A stretch of DNA of 5,738 nt from positions 1-5,738 of the forward strand of contig DATFJV010000085.1 of NCBI GenBank assembly GCA_035268985.1, in the 5' to 3' direction. Source of the stretch: JAAYHV01 sp035268985 (GTDB lineage Bacteria > Bacillota > Clostridia > Peptostreptococcales > Anaerovoracaceae). The position numbers and the translations under genes are program-made. Positions 1-5,392 of this stretch are shown here, piece after piece; within the stretch, counting starts at the first letter, position 1, and each line of letters opens with the position of its first letter. The notes beneath the pieces were generated by a model that was not told where the DNA came from, ran no database searches, and worked only from the letters and a program-made list of their open reading frames with translations.

Positions 1-35
1 CGATATCTCATTTCTTCTGTTATACTTGTTTTCAT
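1..35 (-). CDS. 5' end of an unidentified gene (partial)
   Basis: An ATG at 35-33 opens a frame reading MKTSITEEMRY and runs off the window edge after 11 full codons. The start is supported by an AAGGAG ribosome binding site at 45-50 with 9 nt spacing, and by a promoter further upstream at 79-87. The visible residues faintly recall the N-terminus of helix-turn-helix/integrase-type transposases of clostridia, but 11 residues are too few to assign a family, so no function is given. It has its own promoter and is separated from the transporter operon by about 175 nt and a hairpin, so it is probably a separate transcription unit. Confidence 0.6.
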   Translation of the reverse strand, partial: MKTSITEEMRY

Positions 36-44
36 AAGAGAGTT

Positions 45-50
45 CTCCTT
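45..50 (-). promoter_or_regulatory. Ribosome binding site of the left-edge gene
   Basis: AAGGAG on the minus strand lies 9 nt before the ATG at 35. It is part of a short imperfect palindrome (GAGA-AC-TCTC), so it might also be an operator or be involved in structure. It is the main evidence that a gene starts at the left edge. Confidence 0.6.
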
Positions 51-78
51 TTTGATATTTTTGTTTGTTGTTAAACTT

Positions 79-87
79 ATTATATCA
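79..87 (-). promoter_or_regulatory. Extended -10 promoter for the left-edge gene
   Basis: The minus strand reads TGATATAAT, a perfect TATAAT -10 box (79-84) preceded by the extended -10 TG at 86-87. No good -35 hexamer is present at 16-18 nt; the sequence there is A-rich (102-107), which is tolerable for an extended -10 promoter. Transcription would start near position 72, giving a leader of about 37 nt before the ATG at 35. A 13-bp palindrome overlaps the spacer. Confidence 0.55.
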
Positions 88-99
88 GAGAACTTCTCT
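87..99. promoter_or_regulatory. 13-nt palindrome in the promoter spacer (putative operator)
   Basis: AGAGAACTTCTCT is a perfect inverted repeat around a central base. It lies directly upstream of and touching the extended -10 element of the left-edge gene, where a dimeric repressor would block RNA polymerase. A related half-site arrangement recurs at the ribosome binding site (about 38-48). Read on the plus strand it is followed by a T run (99-105), so a very small terminator hairpin is an alternative, though the stem would be only 5 bp with a 3-nt loop. Confidence 0.35.
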
Positions 100-116
100 T
101 TTTTTATTTATTTCTG

Positions 117-128
117 TAACATATGTTA
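117..128. repeat. 12-bp perfect palindrome TAACATATGTTA
   Basis: A perfect 12-bp inverted repeat with no spacer lies about 45 nt upstream of the predicted transcription start of the left-edge gene. The position would suit an activator or repressor site. AT-rich palindromes of this length can occur by chance, so the functional call is weak. Confidence 0.25.
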
Positions 129-178
129 TATCACCTTACAATTTCATTTCTTTTCCTCGGCTATTATTTATATCAAAG

Positions 179-202
179 TAGCGCAGCCTTAAAACTGCGC
201 TA
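179..202 (-). terminator. Hairpin after the transporter operon, probable terminator
   Basis: TAGCGCAG and CTGCGCTA form an 8-bp GC-rich stem around an 8-nt loop, beginning 8 nt after the stop codon of the SLH binding protein. On the minus strand the downstream tract is weak (CTTTGATAT). On the plus strand it is followed by TATTTTATT, so it may work in both directions or better in the plus sense. Its position at the end of the operon is the main support. The rest of 36-209 holds only the promoter, ribosome binding site and palindromes of the left-edge gene. Confidence 0.55.
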
Positions 203-209
203 TATTTTA

Positions 210-1646
210 TTAATCTAATACACTCTTAACAGCATCAACGATTTCTTGATTAGTAACAGTACCTTCAGGATTAAACATTCCACTCTGCAACTTAATTACA
301 TTATTATCAACAACCATTTGTACCATTTTAGGGCTCTCACAGTTTTCTAGGTCAGCGATACTATGTGAAGTACTTTGAGCTTTTAAATCTCCAAGGGTAA
401 TTAATAGTAACGCAAGTTCTTCCCTAGTAACTTCTTTTTCAGGTTTAAAATACTCTTTATCATCCTCGAAATATGCTTCCATGGCACCAAACATTGTTAT
501 CGTTTCTATATAATCAAAGTTGTCAGCTCTCCAATCAACATCTTCAAATAATCCAAAAGTGTGATTTTTATACTCTTCATCATAATATCTTGATGACGAT
601 GGTACCCAAATTGGAATATGGGCCATCTTTACAGCGATATATGCCATATCCTCTCTAGTTGCAGTATCATTATTTTCATAAGAAGAATAATCATCAATTA
701 ATTCAGGGTATAAATATCTTGCCAGTTCTCTAGCTCCCTTATACTGTCTAAAGGTTGGAGAAGATATTATTTTTTCATTAATTGTATAAACCTTGCCTTC
801 TTTGATAGCTTTAACAGCATCAAAACCAGATCGTTCTGAGATGCTTTGCAAACTACCTCCACAATTCATTGCACCCCTTTGAGTAACATATACATCTATA
901 TTATCAGCTTCCTCCATGATTGCTTCTTCTCCAAATATAGCAATGGAACTTCCAGATTTAATTGCCTCTGCATCTTTTGCAATGTTAGTTCCTCCGGCCG
1001 TTTCTATGGCTTTTCCCGCCATGGAGTCAGGAGTTACTGTTCTTAAATTAACTTCTGTTGATTCAAAGAATATACCTTTTTTTTCATTTTCTGGTATACG
1101 TGAGGTTATTTCTGATATTTCATCCATTCTACTTTCAAGTAATTTAAGTTGTACTTCCGCTTCTTCTTTTGCACCTACTACCATAGCCAATCTTCTAATA
1201 TATTCATCAAAGTCTTCCCTTGATTCCGGGTATAAAGAAACCACAGTAATTCCTGCATTCTTTAATGCATCTACAAATTCAGGCACTTTTCTTGAAATAA
1301 ACGGTCTAATTATTATGCAGTCTGGATCTGCTGCGATTACCTTTTCAGGGTCTGATCTATAACTATACATATCCAAGCTTGCTGCTTCCGCAGGATAAAT
1401 ACCAGTTTTATAGTTACCTATAAGTTTATCCCCTGCTCCTAATGTGAATAAATTTTCAGTATGCGCAGAGTATAAGGATATAACTCTTTCGCAGGGAGAA
1501 TCCAGATTAATTTCATTGCCCTCATCATCAACAAAATTTATTGCTGCTTCATTATTATCACCTTCCTTTGCAGAGCCCTCACATCCTGTTGCAAATAGTG
1601 TGAATATCAATATTAATGCCATTATTATTGTTATTTTACTTCTCAT
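210..1646 (-). CDS. BtuF/FecB-type substrate-binding lipoprotein with C-terminal SLH repeats
   Basis: This 478-residue protein is the likely ligand-capturing subunit of the adjacent ABC importer. Residues 1-22 are a lipoprotein signal peptide: basic start, hydrophobic core and lipobox ATGC, with Cys22 as the lipidation site. Residues about 53-315 match the periplasmic binding protein family PF01497 used for cobalamin, heme and ferric siderophores, with the characteristic opening RVISLYSAHTENLFTLGAGDKLIG. Residues about 325-478 resemble S-layer homology repeats: a partial one near 329-343 (TREDMAYIAVKMA), one near 366-417 (FEDVDW, then VTREELALLL) and one near 429-477. The start has GAGG 5 nt upstream. 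It is the last gene of the operon, 82 nt after cbiK, with a hairpin in the gap. The cobalamin riboswitch upstream suggests a corrinoid ligand, but heme or another chelate is not excluded. Double anchoring by lipid and SLH is unusual for a binding protein. Confidence 0.88.
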   Translation of the reverse strand: MRSKITIIMALILIFTLFATGCEGSAKEGDNNEAAINFVDDEGNEINLDSPCERVISLYSAHTENLFTLGAGDKLIGNYKTGIYPAEAASLDMYSYRSDPEKVIAADPDCIIIRPFISRKVPEFVDALKNAGITVVSLYPESREDFDEYIRRLAMVVGAKEEAEVQLKLLESRMDEISEITSRIPENEKKGIFFESTEVNLRTVTPDSMAGKAIETAGGTNIAKDAEAIKSGSSIAIFGEEAIMEEADNIDVYVTQRGAMNCGGSLQSISERSGFDAVKAIKEGKVYTINEKIISSPTFRQYKGARELARYLYPELIDDYSSYENNDTATREDMAYIAVKMAHIPIWVPSSSRYYDEEYKNHTFGLFEDVDWRADNFDYIETITMFGAMEAYFEDDKEYFKPEKEVTREELALLLITLGDLKAQSTSHSIADLENCESPKMVQMVVDNNVIKLQSGMFNPEGTVTNQEIVDAVKSVLD

Positions 1647-1670
1647 ATTATCCTCGCTTTTTTACCAATT

Positions 1671-1695
1671 GGGCTATGGGAAAAAACCATAGCCC
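1671..1695 (-). other. Intercistronic hairpin between cbiK and the binding-protein gene
   Basis: A perfect 9-bp inverted repeat (GGGCTATGG / CCATAGCCC) with a 7-nt T-rich loop lies 24 nt before the ATG of the binding-protein gene. No U-run follows it on the minus strand (AATTGGTAAAAAAG), so it is not a standard intrinsic terminator. Such hairpins between genes of transport operons often stabilise or delimit a processed mRNA, and so can raise the output of the binding protein relative to the membrane parts. That role is inferred here. Confidence 0.6.
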
Positions 1696-1728
1696 TTTAG
1701 CAAATCTTATATAGTGTTATTATATTAT

Positions 1729-2652
1729 TTACTCATCTTTGGGTCCATCTATAGCATCTTGAATATGTTCAACATAAACATCTTGAATTCCTTTATATTC
1801 ACCTAGACCTTTAAGCACTGCTTCAACTTCGTAACCGGCCTTTTTGAACTGAGTTTTCCAGGAATCTTCTTCATCACCAGCCATATCGTTATTAGCATGA
1901 TCACCAGCTACTATCATTAACGGAAGTAGTACTACATTATCTGCTCCTGATAATTCAACATCAGATATAATTTCTTCTATCATTGGATATCCTTCAACGG
2001 TTCCTACGAAATAGTTTCTTCCAACTTCGTGCTTTAAGTGTGAATCAAAACAAGCATACGTAGAATTTGCGAAATGATGAGTTCCATGTCCCATGAATAC
2101 AAGAGCTGTACCATCTGTATTATATTCAGCTGTATCTTCTTTTATAATTTTTGCAACCTTTGCATAATCTTCATGGCTAGTTAATAAAGGTTCTCCTACT
2201 GATAGGTTTACAAAGTTAGCTTCATATTTCTCAACGGTCTCCATTAATTCATCATATTCTGCCCCATGCATTATATGAGTAGGTTGTATGATTAATGTAC
2301 CTACGCCGTCATCAACTAGTCTATCCATGGCCTGTTCAACGTTATCAATTTCTAATCCGTCTCTATCAGACAACTTATCTATTATGAATTGTGAAGTAAA
2401 TGCCCTTCTAACATCATAATCTGCTCCAAATGCTTCTCCCACTTTGACTTCAATTGCTTCAATAGTTTTTGCCCTAGTTTCATTGTAACTAGTACCAAAG
2501 CTTACTACCAAAATGGCCTTGCTATCTGCAGCCCCGATTTTAAGCTCTTCATCCGTTTCAGCATCTTTGCTTCCACATCCTGCAAAAGCAAAGATTAACA
2601 TTGACATAGTTAATGCTAAAACAATAATTTTAACTAATTTTGAATTTTTCAT
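1729..2652 (-). CDS. cbiK: Exported (lipoprotein) sirohydrochlorin cobaltochelatase, CbiK type
   Basis: This 307-residue protein belongs to the CbiK class II chelatases, which insert Co(II) into sirohydrochlorin in anaerobic cobalamin synthesis. The N-terminal signature is ILVVSFGTSYNETRAKTIEAIE (47-68). Residues matching the metal site of Salmonella CbiK are present: Glu132 in GAEYDEL, His189 in FMGHG and His252 in VAGDHANNDMA; all three look intact. Unlike cytoplasmic CbiK (about 264 residues), it begins with a lipoprotein signal peptide ending in FAFAGC, Cys26, plus an acidic linker to about residue 45, so it should be tethered outside the membrane. The ATG at 2652 is chosen because GGAGG lies 6 nt upstream; a TTG at 2682 would add 10 residues but overlaps the ATPase gene and lacks a site. 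It starts 16 nt after the ATPase gene. Desulfovibrio vulgaris has a periplasmic CbiK of comparable type. A chaperone or scavenging role is possible. Confidence 0.9.
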   Translation of the reverse strand: MKNSKLVKIIVLALTMSMLIFAFAGCGSKDAETDEELKIGAADSKAILVVSFGTSYNETRAKTIEAIEVKVGEAFGADYDVRRAFTSQFIIDKLSDRDGLEIDNVEQAMDRLVDDGVGTLIIQPTHIMHGAEYDELMETVEKYEANFVNLSVGEPLLTSHEDYAKVAKIIKEDTAEYNTDGTALVFMGHGTHHFANSTYACFDSHLKHEVGRNYFVGTVEGYPMIEEIISDVELSGADNVVLLPLMIVAGDHANNDMAGDEEDSWKTQFKKAGYEVEAVLKGLGEYKGIQDVYVEHIQDAIDGPKDE

Positions 2653-2658
2653 GTTTTT

Positions 2659-2663
2659 CCTCC
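2659..2663 (-). promoter_or_regulatory. Ribosome binding site deciding the cbiK start
   Basis: GGAGG on the minus strand sits 6 nt before the ATG at 2652, in the 16-nt gap after the ATPase stop codon. It settles the start in favour of 2652 over the upstream TTG at 2682, and places the lipoprotein signal peptide right at the N-terminus. Confidence 0.85.
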
Positions 2664-2668
2664 AATTA

Positions 2669-3436
2669 TTATAATTTATCAATAATGAAAAAGCCTTTAC
2701 CCTTAATGATATCAGCCTTTACTTTAAAAACCCGCTCAAAAAACTCTTCATCCATTACTTTTTCAGGTGCACCTATGGAGTCAATTTCTCCATAATTTAT
2801 CGCAATTATCTCGTCACTGAATTTATAAGCAAAATTTAAATCATGATTTATTGCTAATACCGTCAAATTATCATTTTTTACCAAGTCCATAATCACATTA
2901 TTTAAATGAATCTTTGCATTAACATCCATATCTGACATTGCTTCATCCATTAATAAGAGTTTTGGTCTTTGAACTAATGCCCTTGCAATGATAACCCTTT
3001 GTAGTTCTCCGCCGCTTATCTGTGTTGTTAATTTATTTGCAAATTGTAATGTATCTGTTTTTTGCATAATGTCTTTTACGAAAACGAGTTGCTCATCATT
3101 TATAGGTTCAAACCTATTTCTGTGGGGGTGAAGTCCCATAATTACAGTATCTATACAGCTAAAGGGAAATTCATTCTTTTCTTTTTGATGGATTACTGTA
3201 ATTTCTCTAGCCTTCTCCGCAGTGGACATTTGATCTACGCATTTATCTTTATAGATAATATTCCCTTTATTTTTTTCATTAATTCCACATATCAACTTAA
3301 TTAATGTTGATTTTCCGCTACCATTGGGACCTATTAGGGAAGTGAATTTACCCTCAATCAAATCTATATGTATATCTTTCAAAATAGGGTTATTACCATA
3401 ACCAAATGATAAATCGCGAAGTTTCATTATACTCAT
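2669..3436 (-). CDS. ABC transporter ATP-binding protein, FecE/BtuD type
   Basis: This 255-residue cytoplasmic ATPase should power the neighbouring permease. All nucleotide-binding motifs are intact: Walker A GPNGSGKST (36-44), Q-loop Gln84, signature SGGEL (141-145, the usual variant in iron-chelate and cobalamin importers), Walker B LLLMDEA (160-166), D-loop SDMD (168-171) and H-loop His198. Length and motif spacing fit the FecE/BtuD/HmuV family. Its ATG at 3436 shares one base with the permease TAA stop (TAATG), and GGGAG lies 6 nt upstream, which favours this start over the in-frame ATG three codons on and suggests translational coupling. Motifs do not reveal the substrate; the cobalamin riboswitch points to corrinoids or a related cobalt/tetrapyrrole compound. 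Confidence 0.93.
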   Translation of the reverse strand: MSIMKLRDLSFGYGNNPILKDIHIDLIEGKFTSLIGPNGSGKSTLIKLICGINEKNKGNIIYKDKCVDQMSTAEKAREITVIHQKEKNEFPFSCIDTVIMGLHPHRNRFEPINDEQLVFVKDIMQKTDTLQFANKLTTQISGGELQRVIIARALVQRPKLLLMDEAMSDMDVNAKIHLNNVIMDLVKNDNLTVLAINHDLNFAYKFSDEIIAINYGEIDSIGAPEKVMDEEFFERVFKVKADIIKGKGFFIIDKL

Positions 3437-4482
3437 TAGTTACTCCCTTCTCTAGTAATAAATACGTAGATAAAGAAAGGTCCTCCTATTAATGTTGTAA
3501 GAACACCCACAGGCACTTCACTTACAAACATTAATCTAGTTACGTTATCGGCCAAAAGAAGAATTATTCCTCCCAATGTCATGCACAACGGTATTAGCAT
3601 TCTATTATCCGAAGTTAACCAATATCTAAGAAGGTGAGGAATTACCAATCCTACAAAACCAATAATTCCACTTACTGATACACAAGCAGCAGTAATAACT
3701 GAACCTGTTATTAAATAAATCAACCTAATTCTCCTAGTATTAACACCCAAGGTTTTAGCATTGCTTTCTCCTGCAGTCATTATATTCAAATCATCAGCAA
3801 AGTAATATGCTATTAAACCCCCAATTATTACAACGGGCACAATTATATATACATCTACCCATGTTTTGGAAGCCAAACTTCCCATTAGCCAAAATACTAT
3901 TGCTGCTACATTCTCACCTGCTGTCATTTTTATAAAGCTAATTCCTGCTGATAGCACAGACCCAATTATAATTCCAGATATTATTAAATTAGTACTATAT
4001 ATACCACCGCCTCTAGAGGCAACAAATATTACCAACAATAATGTTATAAAAGCAAAGACAAATGCAAATATAGTGACAGGTAAATATAAGGCAAACATAA
4101 TATTTAGTAAAAGCGCCAAAGATGCTCCAAAAGCAGCTCCAGTAGACACACCCAAAGTATAAGGATCTGCCAAAGGATTCCTTAAGAGAGATTGAAACAT
4201 AGCTCCTGCCATGGCAAGCCCTCCTCCAACGAAAGTCCCGCATATTATTCTAGGTAATCTTATATCCCAAACCACAGCAATTTCATTATCCTTATAAATA
4301 GAAATTATTTCTATTAAATTAAGCATTTTCCCTGTCAGTATCCTTTGAGTGCTAACAAAATCTATATCCATAGCCCCTTGGCCTGTGAAAAACACCATTA
4401 AAACTACACCAGTTATAAAAAGTACTATCCCAGTTATTATGCTTTTTCTTTTATTCTTTTTATATTCTTTAATCTGATTCAT
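3436..4482 (-). CDS. FecCD/BtuC-family ABC transporter permease
   Basis: This 348-residue polytopic membrane protein would form the homodimeric channel of the importer. After a basic, lysine-rich N-terminus (residues 4-13) the first membrane helix runs from about 15 to 32. Family landmarks follow in order: WDIRLPRI (72-79), RNPLADPYTLGVSTGAAFG (101-119), the cytoplasmic coupling region GESNAKTLGV (238-247), GFVGLVIPHLLRYW (275-288) and the C-terminal EVPVGVLTTLIGGPFF (322-337). About ten membrane helices are expected, as in BtuC. It is the first gene behind the cobalamin riboswitch. The ATG at 4482 is the only sensible start: the open frame upstream has no ATG, GTG or TTG before a TAA. Oddly, no Shine-Dalgarno sequence precedes it, only a T-rich stretch directly after the terminator-like hairpin. 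Its stop overlaps the ATPase start by one base. Confidence 0.93.
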   Translation of the reverse strand: MNQIKEYKKNKRKSIITGIVLFITGVVLMVFFTGQGAMDIDFVSTQRILTGKMLNLIEIISIYKDNEIAVVWDIRLPRIICGTFVGGGLAMAGAMFQSLLRNPLADPYTLGVSTGAAFGASLALLLNIMFALYLPVTIFAFVFAFITLLLVIFVASRGGGIYSTNLIISGIIIGSVLSAGISFIKMTAGENVAAIVFWLMGSLASKTWVDVYIIVPVVIIGGLIAYYFADDLNIMTAGESNAKTLGVNTRRIRLIYLITGSVITAACVSVSGIIGFVGLVIPHLLRYWLTSDNRMLIPLCMTLGGIILLLADNVTRLMFVSEVPVGVLTTLIGGPFFIYVFITREGSN

Positions 4483-4493
4483 AAAATTAAAAT

Positions 4494-4517
4494 AACGGTC
4501 TGTATAAACAGACCGTT
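4494..4517 (-). terminator. Riboswitch expression-platform terminator hairpin
   Basis: AACGGTCTGT and ACAGACCGTT form a perfect 10-bp stem with a 4-nt loop, followed on the minus strand by ATTTTAATTTT and then the permease ATG. The strong stem, the U-rich tail and the location between a cobalamin aptamer and the first gene fit ligand-dependent attenuation, where bound cobalamin favours the terminator. The U-tract is broken by As, so termination may be leaky. The hairpin could also hinder ribosome access to the start codon 11 nt downstream. Confidence 0.75.
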
Positions 4518-4570
4518 TTCCTGTACGATTATTTTTTTACTGCAACAAAAACTACAGCACAGATAGCAAG

Positions 4571-4698
4571 ACTAATTTCCCGTTAGTTACTACCATTATC
4601 AAGCAAGTCTCCTGGCTAACGAATTTAATCGCATACAGTGGCGGAACCGCGTGTCGTAAACAACTTCCTTATGTGAATTCTATGTTCACACTTGATAA
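4571..4698 (-). ncRNA. Cobalamin riboswitch (aptamer plus L13 hairpin)
   Basis: The minus strand holds the two hallmark segments of the cobalamin riboswitch: the B12 box core GCCACTG (4636-4642), preceded by GCGGTTCC as the L5 arm, and GCCAGGAGACTTGC (4603-4616). Closing stem P1 is a perfect 8-bp pairing of TTATCAAG (4691-4698) with CTTGATAA (4596-4603). A hairpin TGTGAA/TTCACA (4672-4690) occupies the P2 region. Downstream, ACTAA-CGGGAAA-TTAGT (4571-4587) forms a 5-bp stem whose loop can pair GGAA with UUCC of L5, as expected for the L5-L13 kissing interaction. It lies between a strong promoter and a terminator hairpin, so cobalamin binding is expected to repress the transporter operon. The segment between P2 and the B12 box looks shorter than usual. 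Confidence 0.93.
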
Positions 4699-4723
4699 CT
4701 TATTAAATTTTATTCCTTAGCAA

Positions 4724-4752
4724 ATATTACCACAGTACCTAATCCATGTCAA
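4724..4752 (-). promoter_or_regulatory. Sigma-A type promoter of the riboswitch-transporter operon
   Basis: The minus strand carries a perfect -35 TTGACA (4747-4752), a 17-nt spacer and a -10 TAATAT (4724-4729) preceded by TG one base upstream (extended -10). Transcription should begin around 4716-4718, about 20 nt before the P1 stem of the riboswitch. The -35 box lies within the last codons of the DUF1847 gene and the stop codon sits in the spacer, so the operon has its own promoter in addition to any read-through from the upstream genes. Confidence 0.85.
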
Positions 4753-5392
4753 TATGATTAATTTTGTTTTTGTAGTAGGATTTTGAGTTGTATAAAACAG
4801 AAACCGGATTATGTCCCGTAATTCTATCCTTAGTAAATAATACAGTAACCGGTTTTTTGCAATACCTAAAAAGCAATGTGTCATGACCTACACAAAGGCC
4901 CATCGCTACTACAAACTCAACATCTTGCTCGTTCATATAAATTGCCTGCATTATAGGGTTACAGTATGGCTCGTATTTGTCTGGATGAATTTTATCTTCT
5001 TCATTTAGACCTAACTCGGTTTTATCATAACTTCCCACTTTACACGAAGCACTTGAAACTTCAAAACCTTTATCCCTCAATATTTCAGCAAAAGCTCCGG
5101 CTTCTCTTAGTGTTCCTACACAAGAAACGATCCCAACTTTATTAACTTCCATATCTCTTAAAAAAATTATTGTTTCTTCAACTCTTGTTTTTTCGCAATA
5201 GTAATTCCCTTCAATACGTGAAGATGTTTCAAATATTTTTTTTGTTTCCTCATCACTTAAATACATATTTTTCACTTTTTGCTTTTTTTCTTGGGGTATT
5301 TCATCGGAAACACAAAACTCCGGATGTTTAACATCTGTATAATCACAAGCTTTGGTTCTGCAATCTACGCAACTTAAATCTTTCTTATTCAT
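4739..5392 (-). CDS. DUF1847 family cysteine-rich protein
   Basis: This 217-residue protein matches the uncharacterised DUF1847 family, often annotated as a putative metal-binding protein. The N-terminus has a cysteine cluster C8-x2-C11-x4-C16-x10-C27, suited to zinc or an iron-sulfur centre, and further cysteines at 66, 91, 117, 144, 167 and 178. The C-terminal part carries the family's conserved run LCVGHDTLLFRYCKKPVTVLFTKDRITGHNP (166-196). No signal peptide is seen, so it is probably cytoplasmic. The ATG at 5392 has GGAG 7 nt upstream and overlaps the end of the alkyltransferase gene by 8 nt, suggesting co-translation. No terminator separates it from the riboswitch leader. Its function is unknown; proximity to a B12-regulated operon is not evidence of a role in B12. 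Confidence 0.85.
   Translation of the reverse strand: MNKKDLSCVDCRTKACDYTDVKHPEFCVSDEIPQEKKQKVKNMYLSDEETKKIFETSSRIEGNYYCEKTRVEETIIFLRDMEVNKVGIVSCVGTLREAGAFAEILRDKGFEVSSASCKVGSYDKTELGLNEEDKIHPDKYEPYCNPIMQAIYMNEQDVEFVVAMGLCVGHDTLLFRYCKKPVTVLFTKDRITGHNPVSVLYNSKSYYKNKINHIDMD

Noticed and set aside
108..147. Tiny minus-strand frames MKL (136-147) and MLQK (108-122) behind purine-rich sequence
   Set aside because: They are 3 and 4 codons long, lie upstream of the predicted transcription start of the left-edge gene, and AT-rich DNA yields such frames by chance.
916..1362. 148-codon open frame on the plus strand
   Set aside because: It is antisense to the binding-protein gene, whose reading frame shows clear family motifs, and its translation shows no recognisable domain. 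Likewise other plus-strand frames at 473-658, 846-1046, 1444-1692, 3062-3304 and 3866-4162.
1700..1728. TATAAT-like strings after the cbiK stop codon as an internal promoter
   Set aside because: The region is simply AT-rich and there is no -35 hexamer or extended -10 TG at a suitable distance.
2653..2682. Longer form of the CbiK protein starting at TTG 2682
   Set aside because: It would overlap the ATPase gene, has no ribosome binding site, and would put a polar stretch before a signal peptide that begins properly at the ATG at 2652 behind GGAGG.
4013..4243. 76-codon minus-strand frame inside the permease gene
   Set aside because: It is an out-of-frame reading of the permease. The permease frame is continuous from 4482 to 3436 with all family motifs, so this does not indicate a frameshift.
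4525..4555. Possible small hairpin CTGTAG/TTGCAG in the riboswitch leader
   Set aside because: The stem depends on G-U pairs and is short. It may be part of leader folding, but nothing marks it as a separate element.
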